NCBI GenBank assembly: GCA_000328365.1
Contig: KB308638.1
Location: 407,167 to 471,166, forward strand
Reading direction: 5' to 3'
DNA from: Capitella teleta
Lineage: Eukaryota; Annelida; Polychaeta; Capitellidae
DNA length: 64,000 bases
The position numbers were made by a program, and so were the translations under genes. This document shows positions 1-13,084 of the stretch, one piece after another. The notes beneath the pieces were generated by a model. It was not told the origin of the DNA, did no database searches, and worked only from the letters and a program-made list of their open reading frames with translations. Every line of letters starts with the position of its first letter. Positions within the stretch are counted from its first letter, which is position 1.

Positions 1-1640
1 CTATTTATTTATTTCTTTCTTCGTGCTCTTTCTATTGATCTCTGCTTGCTGTCTGTCAGTGTCTGCAAACTTTAATTTTATTGTTACCATATCAGATTTA
101 AAAAATACAACCTCTGTACAACTACAAAGAAAAGAATAAGAAAAATTCAGTTCAAAATGCAATTATTTTTTTTTCTCCAAAATCTCATTCTGTTTTTAGC
201 ATTTAAATAAAATACTGAGTGGACCAAGATATCTTTATCTTTCTATATAACATTTTTTTTTTTTTTTTTTTTTTCTTTTTTATTATTCTATTTATGAATC
301 TTTTTGTTATTGTATTATTTTTAAATGCAGATGTGCAATATCAGTGTGGTTTTATTATTTCTTGTTTATTTCTCTTTCACTTCTTAGGTTAATTCTCTTG
401 ATGCTATCTCCACATTCGCGTTAATTCTCAATCACCTGACCTCTCCTCCCCCCTCCCGTGGTGCTGTGTCGTTCCAATATGCAAAGTTACCGAACTATAT
501 GGTCCCATGTAGTCGCAATGGTCCCCTGAGGAGAATGCCTTGCAGATACATGTACCTCCCGCCTCTTCCCCCTCATCCCTGAATCCGAATTTTAAATTAT
601 TTCCTTGCCGATTATACTCCCTGCTCAGTAGTGGTGTGATCATATGATTCATTGGATGCAAATTATATCTGGAAGTGTTTGAACAGATCTCATTGTCTGA
701 ATTTGTGGCTAGTCAGCAGCCTTGTATGTATGGTGGAATCTTTACTCTTTTTCTTTCTGGGAAGTATATTTTTAGTTACGCTCTGAAAACTGTTTCCTTT
801 TCTCTGAGAAATCTTATTTGTTTTCTAATCCCTGATATTTTGTGTGTGAATGTTTTTCCAATGAGAAAATAATTGAAAGCGGAAGCTGTTTGAGTATTTC
901 GTGATAAAATGTATCATGCGAATAACCAATTCATATTATGATAATTTATTGTGTTCATTTTTTCCTCTATTTTTTTCTGTGCTATTTATTATCGTGTCCA
1001 TCTGTAATGCATTAGTGGCTTTGTGCCATTCTGTGTCCAACATACCCTTCTTCAATATTGTACCATTAGAACCAAAGTCAATAAAAATTTCATGATCTAA
1101 TTATTAAAAATAACTGTGTTTGTTTTTGTTTCATGATTTGAAAGGAAACATCCTCCTGACACCAAGTCATTTCAAGTTCCTCTGAAACATTCCTGTACTA
1201 GTATACTGACATTACTTTTATAGCCATCTGACAGTTATTCATGCACAGGGGTGATTTGTTTCTTAGCACATGCATCTTGAATAAAGCGTCAAATGAAGCT
1301 ATGAAAAACGAGGTCCTGACTAGACAGAAAACCGTCTGAATATTCTCATATACGATTTGAGATCACCACTGACGAATACGCTAGGTCCTGACGAAAGGTC
1401 CTATATGCATGCATCTATTCTTTGGTCCTGGACCACTGGCTATCATAACGCTTTTTCTGGCAAGTTTTTTTTAAACGTTATGACTTTTACAAAAAAAAAA
1501 AATAGTTTCGTAATTAAAAATGAAATATTGCGTGCAATAACTATTGCATAATTGTGATTTTTTTTCTCAATACTATTAATAATATGATATTAAATTTTTA
1601 ATATGATTTCAAGATGCTAAAAATCCCGAGTGTTTACAAG
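1..1640. other. Intergenic, AT-rich; no gene seen
   Basis: No reading frame resembles a known protein. There is a poly-T tract at about 250-274. An AATAAA at 1080-1085 on the plus strand could end the 3' UTR of a gene lying to the left of the window, but no coding sequence supports this. Confidence 0.5.
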
Positions 1641-1741
1641 TGCATTGGATACGAAACTAAGAATCGTAGCTCCGTCTACCGGCTTCAGCTGTCAAACTAA
1701 GTTCTCCTCGCTTCAACTTCGGTCGACAAACTCCCTTCACA

Positions 1742-3375
<1,634 letters not shown>

Positions 3376-3561
3376 ATGTCTCCATACCCGTACTTTCTTC
3401 TGTTCCTGACTTAACCCATGTTTTCTTTTTTTCACTCTCCTTAATGCATGCCATTTCAATAGTCAGCAGTAAGGAGTTTACAATGTTTTTTAATCGGCTC
3501 GTGACTTGTTTAGTTGTCACTGTGTGCTTATTTTTCTTTGTTTGTGACATCTCCTGTTGGA

Positions 3562-3567
3562 AATAAA
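3562..3567 (+). terminator. Poly(A) signal of the TPI gene
   Basis: A canonical AATAAA lies 187 nt after the TPI stop codon, at the usual distance for a short 3' UTR. Confidence 0.6.
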
Positions 3568-4746
3568 AATTTTCCCTGAAAATCTCAGCTCTTTATTATT
3601 GCAAAGATATTTATATCTGGACTGAATGCTCATCTTAAAAAAAAATATGTTCAGTTTCAAATGAAATACCTGTACAATAAATAAGTTCAGATTCTTCACT
3701 TAATGCCATATACTACTTCCTCAGTCAAACAGCATATCCCATGAAAGCACATGTAAAGTGGGAAGGAACCATCAAATAGCACTAATACATCTGTTCATCC
3801 AATTGGATTTCAATTGACAGAAATGATGCAGTTCACCTTTGCATGTCTTACGGTGCACACAGGATCCTGTGGCATGCAGACAATGAGTCTGGAGATGTGA
3901 ATGCAAATCAACACTGATAAGAAAGATACACATATCAGATATGGGCTAAATATTTACATGTAGGCCTGGACAAGTCAATGCATTATGAATACCAAGTAAT
4001 CTGATGATTATCTCAGTGTTTACTATAATTACTAATCAGAGATAATTCGGAGAGCTTTATGGAAGTAAAATCCCTGAACAGCTGAGTTATATTAAAAGAA
4101 CGAATTCTTAAAAAAAAAAACCCTTCAAAAAACCAATAGAATGTTCAACAATGTAATTTGTTTCCTTATTGGGCGAATATAATTAACCAATTATACTTAT
4201 GTCACTATCTGAGGAAATCTAATTTTGATTAACAGTGAATCACATGTTCATTGAAATTTCTGGAAAAGAAAACAAATAACAAGAAATAATTTGCAAATGT
4301 AGTTCTTGTAAATTCTTTATGAAACAACAAAAGCACATTATTAAACTGATTTAATGTAGAAAATAAATTCTGATAGAATGAACACGAGAACTGAAACAAA
4401 ATGAGGTACATGAAATAATAGATAATACTGATACAGGTCAATACCCCTGATGTCCAAATATACTAGATGTTATTTGCACGGAGATAAGTCTGATGTTATC
4501 TTCCACATTATAGACTTGAGTTACAGTTAAAGAAACATTTCCTCCCAGTTAATTTAATAATTCTGAAAGATTACTCCCACCAAAATTAGGATTTGATCAG
4601 CTTTCAATGCCCTCATCTTCCTCCATGAAGAATACAAGGTTAGATTCACTGTTAATTATGAATTTCAGATCATTTTAGCTGCTGACTTGTTCCGTCCACA
4701 TAAATGCATTGCAGTATAGATGTGTTGCGTTTGTATACTCAATATT
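3568..4746. other. Convergent intergenic region, TPI to SDR
   Basis: AT-rich sequence between two genes that point at each other. It should hold the 3' UTR of the SDR gene. No coding frame or repeat is recognisable. Confidence 0.5.
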
Positions 4747-6206
4747 TCAGAGCTTCTTACTCTGTTTATTTCTCTGCCTTCGTGCGTAGAAGCCGTGCAT
4801 GCAGGTGTCCACGCCCGCAAACTTCTGGATGGCCATCATCGCGTCCACTGGCATAAAACTCCTGAAGAAAAGCAGGAAATACTGGATGCGAGGCAGGAGG
4901 ATTTGGGGAGAATTTGTAAGAATGGCATCAAGACTCTTCCAAGCAACATATCCCTTATGAAGAGGAGGGAACAGCGCCGGAAACCTACAAAAAGTGATAA
5001 GCGAATGATAATGAGATTATGATGTTACCTTGTGCTGATTCCAGTAAACATTGGAGTGTCAATGATATAAGGATGAATGCTCGTAGTGATTATGTTAGAG
5101 TAACCCTCAGAGGCTAATTCAAACGCTAGGTTCTCCATGAAAGCCGTGACGCCATACTTGGATGCGCAGTAATCAGCAGCCCCTGGCAACGGCATCAAAC
5201 CGAGCACGGAGTTGATGCTGACTATGTGTCCGTGGTTGCTCTGCATCATGGATGGCAGGAAGGCCTTTGAAGTCTGTGCATTTAAATGTTGAAAAGATCA
5301 ATTTTGAACTTTGAACTGACCCAAATGTGAGACATCAAATTTGTGTTGATTGTCATCAACATCTTTTCAGGGTCATTGTCAAGAACGTCAAAACCGCTGA
5401 CCATCCCTGCATTGTTGACTAAAATGCTGACGTTGCCATACTTGGATTTGAGCAATTCAGCCTAAAATAAATTATCAAAATAACAAATATGTTGATCCAA
5501 AACTGCGAATTATGATCGACAGAGATTGAATAGCGAGTATTAGTGACCAACCTTCTCATAAACTTCCTCTCGCTTGCTCACATCACAAATCATGTAATCA
5601 CATGGAACTTTCTTGCTGAGTTTCACTGCCGATGCTGTTGCATTCAGCATATCCTCATTACGACCCCAGAGAATGATCTGGTGAATTAAATTCAATGTCA
5701 GCTTCTTTAACACTATGAGAACAGTGAGAACCACTGCAATTGTTCATGAAATTTCAAAATATATATTGTGACCAATGAGTGACAGTCATATTAAGGGTAC
5801 TCTAATGGTAACACTGTGATAATAGCCATAAAGTGTGATATAAGAGAATTAAGTACAAAAATCAACCAAATTAAGTACAAAAATCAACCAAATCAACCAA
5901 ATTAAGTACAAAAATCAACCAAATTAAGTACAAAAATCAACCAAAAGAAACTCCCAATAAGGAAGTCAAGTCACTAACCTGTTTGGGTTTATGCTTGGCA
6001 AACTCCATGGCCAGATAGCGACCCACTCCCCTGCCCCCTCCTGTGATGAGCACGACTTCATGGCTGATGTCCTTATAAGGGCGCGGCCAGAAGAACAACA
6101 GATTTCGGATCAGAGCCTTTGCAGAGAGGAAGAAGCACCAGGCGACCACACCAATGAATTCCTTGAGCACGCTGAACGCGCCTGAAACACAGTTAGGTAC
6201 ACGCAT
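4747..6206 (-). CDS. SDR16C/RDH10-like short-chain dehydrogenase, 5 exons
   Basis: An NAD(P)-dependent short-chain dehydrogenase/reductase of the family that holds RDH10, SDR16C5 and HSD17B11; such enzymes oxidise retinol or steroids at the ER or lipid droplets. Minus-strand exons: 6206-5979, 5677-5552, 5461-5321, 5273-5029, 4984-4747. They sum to 978 nt, 325 residues, close to human RDH10 and SDR16C5. A hydrophobic N-terminus (about residues 12-42) precedes the cofactor motif VLITGGGRGVGR. Then come ILWGRN, the NNAG motif, the catalytic Ser in HIVSINS and YCASK with the catalytic Tyr and Lys. The last exon has the basic tail expected of the group. The start is uncertain: a possible 3' splice site (TTTCAG) lies just after the chosen ATG, so exon 1 could instead begin near 6182 and be preceded by another exon. 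Substrate cannot be read from the sequence. Confidence 0.93.
5847..5944. repeat. 22-bp minisatellite in SDR intron 1
   Basis: Four copies of AATTAAGTACAAAAATCAAC(CA), with a 9-bp partial unit between copies two and three. It lies wholly inside the first intron of the SDR gene. Confidence 0.9.
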
Positions 6207-8056
6207 CGTCTCTGAAATGTCAAAAGAAGATTTTATAATATAAACTGCTCATTGAGAAAAATCCATATCACGACATTTGTATACTGGATGTTTGTGTCTA
6301 TCTAATCAATATAGTACCGGCATTATCTTTGTGTTCAACTCTTTCTCTTTTGTCTCCTCATCTTTTAAATCCTTTTTTTTTCTCATCCAATAGTTCTATG
6401 AGTGTTGGTGGAACCATAAATATAGAGCATCTGTCTCATACCTAGAAAGGGCATTTGCTTTGTTTAATGGTATCATATAGTTGGCTGCATTTGCCACATG
6501 CACCAAATGGCCCTATATACTGCCAGATATGACATGGCTCCTAGACGTTTCATTACTTGCAAGTTGCATATAATATTATGAATTTTATGATGCAGTACTT
6601 GCATTATAGATCAGTGGTAACCAGAGCAACACAAAAATGACCGCTCAGTAAATTCAAGCACACTTGTTGTTCAAATTATGCAAAAACTAGCAAGTTTTCT
6701 GCAAGGCTAGATATAAGGCATATCTACAAACATAATATGTTCAAAGATACGTTTTACTGGGCCATCTTATTCCTTATGATTTGTATCATTACAAATGTGC
6801 AAGGACCAAACTCAGAAGCCTAGGTGATCAAGACTTGTGAGATATACCACAGTATGCTCATCCTGTATTATAGATGCTGGTCTCCACATCTATGATTCCA
6901 GGGCTCAAGAGAACTGAGACCCCATACGGCCCAGCCGAAGAAGATCATACAAAAAAATTAAATGACAAGTATCCGTACCGACATGAAGTAATACAATGAT
7001 TTGAATAATTAAATTAGCTAGTGATTAGGAATAAATTAGATACACTGAGTGATTAAGTTACCGGTAAGATTGAATTAGTTTAATCAATTGAATATTTATT
7101 TGATTGACTAAATTGACCGTATATGTAATTTAATAATATTTAAATGAATAAATTAAATGATGAGATTTAATCAAGATTCAATTAGACTTTAATGAATTAG
7201 ACAAGTTGATGAAATATTAAGTAGGAGGAATGATAATAGTACATACCAGTATATACTCTGGGTGAGTCCCTGCCAGGTGAACTAACACAAGCACTGAAAC
7301 CCCCATTAACTTGAAAGGACAAGCAAAAATGGTGTTTGACAAAAGAAATCAGGGTTTTCAAATTTTTAGGCTTTTGATAATGAAGTGTAGATATTATTTA
7401 TTTATTTTTATTTATAAAAGCTTCATGCATGCACAAACTTTAAAGACGGAGTACGTCAGGCTCAATAAGGCGTACATCGCCGAGAAGCTGTGTACATTGC
7501 GAATGTATCCACCAATTTTCAACGCTTAACTCGGTATATTGAGCGAGCGACGTTGCTTTAAAATCAAGCAATTTTGACGATTCGCAGCACGAGGACCGAT
7601 CAGCCGCAGAACAGCAGTGACGTCACACAAGGAGATCGCGCCAGAGCAGCAGCAGCAGTAGTCTCGTTCCAAGACTCTATATTGGTAATATATATATATT
7701 ATTATATATTATTATATATTATTATATAATACTGCCTCTCTCTCTCTCTCTCGCTTATACATGTATATCATACGGGTTCTCCAAAACATGACCACGCATT
7801 CTTATCATAATTAAGCAGGGAGCTAGGAGATAAATTATAATGTGAATGCATATATAATTCATGCTCGTTTCTTCTCTGACATCACAATCAATACCAACGA
7901 GGAATGGTTACAATAATACAATATAGGCCTTACATATTTGCACAAAATACCTGAATATGTACATCCAACGTAAATTTTACCTTTAATTTTAATTTATTTC
8001 GATTAAATTGTGAATTGAATATGTACACATGTTATCAGATAATGAATAGGTCTTAC
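6207..8056. other. Intergenic, no gene recognised
   Basis: AT-rich. A TA/TTA-rich tract lies at about 7687-7728 and a (TC)n tract at about 7737-7752. If the THAP exon to the right belongs to a live gene, its later exons should lie here, but I could not find any. Confidence 0.45.
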
Positions 8057-8335
8057 CCTCATTGCCTCTCTCTTTCGGTATGCACTTCTTGAGGTATTAG
8101 GTTGAGGAATGCAAGCCGCGCCATTGTTCTGTAGATGTTCAGGTTCATCTTGGGGATCGTGATCCGGGGTGAAATGTGCGCTGCATATGCCGACGCACCG
8201 ACTTGGTTTCTTTGTCCAATTCCTCTTCACATTCACAAACTTCACCATTCGCGCTGTCTTTTTTTGTTCAATGGGGAAAGAATGAACACTTATGCCCATT
8301 CTAGGCACATTGCTGCACCCAAAGACAACACACGC
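8057..8335 (-). CDS. THAP zinc-finger domain exon, isolated
   Basis: One minus-strand frame encodes a THAP-type C2CH zinc finger, a DNA-binding fold of transcription regulators and P-element-like transposases. The order matches the family: CVVFGCSN (first two Cys), then HSFP, a conserved Trp in KRNW, and the third Cys and His in ICSAHF. The frame runs on to KREAMR and ends at a good donor (AGG/GTAAGA). No ATG lies in frame before the first Cys, and an in-frame stop occurs further upstream, so the domain must begin in another exon; AACAG just before the first Cys could be its acceptor. No further exon was found, so this is either an incomplete gene model or a stranded relic of a THAP transposon. 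Confidence 0.65.
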
Positions 8336-9029
8336 TGTTGGCGTATTGATAAAAAAAAGAGAGTGAAACTGCGAGAGCGCAATTCAAAAGTGTGTGGCAG
8401 CCGATTGAGCGCATGCAGCAGAGCTGGCGACTTTCTCCTTGTGTGACGTAGGCCTGTAGGCTGGATTTAGCAGTAGCGAAATAAGGGCGCTCTTCGTTAA
8501 TGGGCTTTATAGCAATTAAGGGTTGGTGACTTTGCTTTAAAGCCATGGCCATTTTATTTGTAACACCATATTGCATTCATGTAGGCTAAAAAGTTTGAAA
8601 TCATGAAATCGGCTGGACTCTGTCTTTAAAACAAGTGAAAAGTGCTGTACACTATTAGTCGTAAAAACGTAAGTGGTTGTGCATACAAACGCACAGCAAA
8701 ACAGGCAATGCCTTTAAGTAGCTGGCGATAAATAAAAGGCGGCATTAAGCATGATGAAAACCTTGGCAACGACAAGTCGAGATCCATGAACAAATATTTT
8801 CCGGATTAATATTCATTAGCTTGTCTATGTAAAATACAGTCAGTTTCTGTTTAAAAATGTTAAAAGAATTGCAGTTACGATTTACGAATATGATCAGGTA
8901 AAACATTCCACAATCTTAGTCCAAGCTGTAGCCCGCAACTTCACAAAGGGCCACAATTAACAATTCATGGTTTTAGATTCACTGCTGAACTTTTTTTCAT
9001 ATAACCAACGTCCTATTTTTACTAAGAAA
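8336..9029. other. Intergenic, nothing recognised
   Basis: No coding frame with family resemblance and no clear repeat by eye. The start exon of the THAP gene, if real, may lie here. Confidence 0.4.
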
Positions 9030-9367
9030 AATGCTGGCACCCAAGAACATCGTGCAATGTTAACATCTGCCAGCAGCACGTTGTTCAGATTGAATTTTAA
9101 TTTGGCGCTTTTCTTGGAAATCAGGCCGGAGTCGTACAAAAGTTGAAAACTGAATATTTTTAGAAGCTTGTCAACAACTATTGACATAAGATATGATTAG
9201 AATGGATGTTTTGTGATGTATTCATGAGAAAATTAGTATGCCATTATAATATTTTTGTTGGTGAAAGGCAATTTTTCGTCAGGAGAGACTAGCTTTATAT
9301 GGCAGATCATATGCTGCATATTTATGCTGCATAATATCAAATATAAATATGCAGCATACGATAGGCC
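9030..9367. repeat. Dispersed repeat, copy A
   Basis: About 330 bp align, with many substitutions and small indels, to 59085-59397 in the same orientation. Shared blocks include GTCAACAACTATTG, GATATGATTAGAA and TTTGTGATGTATTCATG. A perfect 16-bp inverted repeat (TATGCTGCATATTTAT at 9310-9325, complement at 9343-9358) lies near its right end. Family not recognised. Confidence 0.8.
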
Positions 9368-9860
9368 TACTGATCCCCATGCTTCTGCACATGATGACGG
9401 CAACTGGCAATATATCATATATGACGGTGCAAATCCTTTTCAAAGGTCTAGACCTCTCCATCAAGCTAATTCAAATTATTACTATAGTCACATACTGGTA
9501 ATAGTCACCAGCCTACTCCAATACTATTAATAACCTATATAGCATAATTATAGCTTAGGCAGCTGACATACAAAAGCGAGGCGCCATGAGACTGACGAGA
9601 TACACAGACATTGAGACAATCATCACAATCACAATGAATGAGACATGGCCCGATTTATCCCTGTTTTCATGATTATCGTTATCACGGTTATGGCTATTGC
9701 ACTCATATGATTGCACACGCAATAACAATCGTGTTGATGAATTTTTCTTCAACTGGTTCCGTCATACGTTGTCATTGTATTACCGGCTGAGCCGCTGAAA
9801 TAATCTGTCCCTCTGCAGTGGCTGAGCTGCTGAGCTGCTGAGTGGGATTAATCAGAAAAT
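9368..9860. other. Intergenic spacer
   Basis: No coding frame recognised; it leads into the foldback element that begins at about 9861. Confidence 0.4.
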
Positions 9861-10308
9861 GGGTCCGACGAAACAGCGAAATAGAGCGAAATAGAGCTCC
9901 CGATTATCGCCCATTACATGGCGCGATCGTGTATATCCGCAGAGCAGTTTTCAGTACTTTAAATGCATTAAAATAATAATCTGAGTTGTTGAATACATCA
10001 TTCTATACCATAAATTGCGTTAAAAATAATTTTTGGAAAAAAAGAAGTATTTTTACAAGATATATAGGTCAACCATTATGGTATACCAAACGCGGATCTG
10101 CAAATAATTTCATCTCACGTTATGACTATGAGCATCAGAAATGAGGATATATTTACCCTTTTCAAACCGAAATTTTACTTCTATTGATGGGAGATGTATT
10201 TTATATTGTTCTCAGTAGAGCAAACCGTGCGATGTCGATTAATTTTATGATTAGTAAATCTTTTTTTCATCCGCGCTTGGAACCGGCAATTGGCAGAGTT
10301 AATACCAT

Positions 10309-10915
10309 ATAGCGGAAGAATAATGAGAGTGGACAAGTGGGTAAAAGCCTATGGAGGTGATGTCTCTCGGCTCGAGAGCAAATTTTCCAAACTCTGGGCG
10401 GCCAGGCTCAAGCGCCAGTCTCTGCTTAACATGTGTTTCCCCTGAACCTTGCTGAAAAAGGCCCAATAAATCGTGGCAAACACAGTCATATCTTTTTATA
10501 CTGCATGCAGAGAACGACAATTCTAAAATGTTAAGTTATGAAGAGTAGCAATATTGCAGATAATTTCAGAGTTATTTTACTTTTTTTGTCGAACATTACC
10601 AACATTTGCTGTGTATTAATTACGTTTCTGATCATGTTTGACAAAAGTTGAACAACTGAAGCAATATTGATTTGAAATTTTCACAACAAATTTATGTTGG
10701 TCGTGTCTCTATACATTGTAAATTTTAAGTTCTCGCTCTTTGGAGTAAAAAGATATGGCCACGTCAACAGCATTTTCTGATCATTTTTAGCCAGGTTCAG
10801 GGGAAACACATGTTAAGTGGAGACTGGCGCTTGAGCTTGGCAGTCTACAAGAAAATTTGCTCGAGGGGCGAAAAACCGAGCGTGCACTCTCATTAATTCT
10901 TCCTCTATGTTTTTT
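10309..10915. mobile_element. Second inverted-repeat element inside the foldback
   Basis: The arms at about 10309-10550 and 10705-10915 are inverted copies. Shared blocks include CTCAAGCGCCAGTCTC, TTAACATGTGTTTCCCCTGA, CGAGAGCAAATTTTC/CGAGCAAATTTTC and ATATCTTTTTA. The central spacer is about 150 bp. No open frame resembles a transposase. Confidence 0.8.
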
Positions 10916-11121
10916 AGGTGAACAAAATCAACAGCCTATCCTTTTAGATTGAAGATAAAGGATATTTTATGTATGTTATGTCTATTATGTACAACGTATT
11001 ATTCAGTTCTGGTTATGCATTACGCTTGCATAAATGTATCTTATATGCAGTAGGCCCCCATGCAGGCGAGTGCGGGTATAAAAATAAAGCTAGTATGAGA
11101 TATCAACTTACCCTATTGAGG

Positions 11122-11816
11122 TTAAAAGGAGGGAGAACTGGTTAAAACTGAACTTTGAGTCGTTATTTGATGCACCAAAAATGATTCCTATGCCTGGCCC
11201 ACACAAGGAATACCATCGCTAACGAATTCGCGGGAGATATATTGCTAATTAGGTGTGACGTCAGACGCTGTGATGAAACACTGAGTTCCCCATCTTTTAC
11301 AATGGGCCTCGTCATATCAGCCTGTCCTGCGACTAAACCCCAGGATATTTTTTTTTTTTATTTTCGGAAATAGATAGAATAATCATTTTGCCACCAGTCA
11401 GGCGCGGAAAAAAAAAAATTTTTTGCTATTTTTCTTATTTTAACAAGCGATTTTCTAGGACACCTGCCATGGTTTCTCATCCTGGAACAGTAAAAAGGTC
11501 AGCCAAAGTGCACCATGCATGCGCTTTTGTTTCGTAAACAACAAAGATGTCCTTTTATGGCGAAGATGGTCTCGCTCTGATTGGCTGAAATCGATAGCTT
11601 CCCTGAGGGGAACGGGACCAATCACGACAAGCCCTCATGTGACCTTTGCCTCCTACACTTCGTAATGGAAGCCATTATCCCATAGACGCAATGCTAACCC
11701 CGATATTTCCATACGCTTGCATCCAAGCATGGTGTTCTTGGCACGGAATGCTCTCAATTTGTGCTAAGAGTCAATAGAACATGCATTACTTAAAATTCAG
11801 TTCCCCATCCCTTTAA
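11122..11816. mobile_element. MITE-like element bounded by TTAA
   Basis: Both ends carry TTAA (11122-11125 and 11813-11816). Just inside lie imperfect inverted termini: AAGGAGGGAGAACTG at the left and AGGGATGGGGAACTG, read inward on the minus strand, at the right. TTAA targets are typical of piggyBac and Kolobok elements; the family is inference. About 695 bp, non-coding. Confidence 0.6.
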
Positions 11817-12263
11817 GGGAAGGAGATTCGGTAAAGGAATGTTTAGTGATACACGTATTGAAGTTGCCAGTAAATTTTCATCTATTGGGGATTGAGATCA
11901 AGCTGGCAGATGACAGTGAACGAAAACCCGAGATAAATAGCCGAAATATCATAGCGTATTTCCATCAAATGCAAGAGTCATAACTTGGGATCAAATGATT
12001 TGCAGATCCGCGGTTGGTATACCATAATGGCTGACCTAAATATCTCTTTCAAAATACATTTTCTTTCAAAATTTACTTGATTAATCAATTTATGGTATAA
12101 AATGATGTATTCAACAACGCAGATTATCATTTCGATGCATTTGAAGTACTAAAAACTTCTCTGCAGATAATCATGATGACTGTCATGATCGCACCATGTA
12201 ATGGGTGATAATCGGGAGCTCTATTTCGCTTTATTTTGCTCTATTTCGCTGTTTCGTCGGACC

Positions 12264-13084
12264 GTGAGAAAATTGAGAGAAATCAACATCCGCCAACAGA
12301 CCACGTGATATAAATAAACGCGTGTAGCTTAAGGTGTATCACGAGTTAATGGTAATTATAATTTATTTAGCTATCATAGATTTATACTTTTTTTCCGGAC
12401 AGATGATAAGAAAAAAAAAATATCCCAAAAGTATTTATATGGTATTCATCCCATAAAAATATGATTGTTGCAAGTTTATTGTACATTCTCAGTGAGACCA
12501 TTTCCTGCAGTACAGCTTTGGAAGATGGGAAATGAAAATTATAAAATTGCAAAACTCTTCTCCTTCTCGTAAATGTGGGGTGAAACGCAAAGTGGCGCAG
12601 CCCAGAATAAGAAGGTAATTTTCTTGACCTTAAGTAGTGCATAACTGAGCGATAATATCTTTTTTAATTGCCTAGAGTCACAGCTCTTATGGGCGATAAT
12701 ATGGTGTTATGTATTGTGCTGAGAATAATGGACTTTAGCACAGATTCTCGGGCGAGGTCTGTATACCTCGCCCGACGGTAAACCGCTTCTTTTTGCGTCT
12801 ACTGGCTGCGAGGCTCCACACTCAGCCCATTGCATGATAAATATAGGATTCAAGATTTTATTGCCATAATTATACAGGGTGGTATGATGATATATATATA
12901 TATATGATAAGGTATATCACTATATGGCATGAGGGTAGAGGCATAAGCCGTGGCCCTCTTCAATAGTGGATATTTCAAGATGAAAATAGAATTACATGTT
13001 AAAAGAAAAGAAAACAAGAAGGGAAGGGACTAGGAACAGTAGCGATAAAACAGTTTGATATACATGGGAAGAGAAAAGGAATGA
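12264..13084. other. Non-coding stretch with a small hairpin
   Basis: No gene. A 10-bp perfect inverted repeat, CGGGCGAGGT at 12749-12758 with its complement at 12765-12774, forms a GC-rich hairpin with a 6-nt loop. A TA-repeat lies at about 12890-12906. The right part may be the 3' untranslated tail of the LINE remnant that follows. Confidence 0.4.

Larger units (their letters stand above)
9861..12263. mobile_element. Foldback DNA transposon with about 300-bp inverted termini
   Basis: The left end begins GGGTCCGACGAAACAGCGAA and the right end, read on the minus strand, begins GGTCCGACGAAACAGCGAA. The two arms stay alignable for about 300 bp (left to about 10150, right from about 11950), sharing blocks such as GTTGAATACATCATT, TATACCATAAATTG and CCATTATGGTATACCAA. 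No transposase frame is left between them, so it is non-autonomous. Arm divergence of perhaps 15-20 percent by eye suggests an old copy. No clean target duplication could be found. Other inverted-repeat elements lie inside it (10309-10915 and 11122-11816). Confidence 0.85.

Noticed and set aside
12749-12774. Bacterial-style terminator hairpin
   Set aside because: A GC-rich 10-bp stem, but without a T-run and in animal DNA; probably incidental or part of a repeat.
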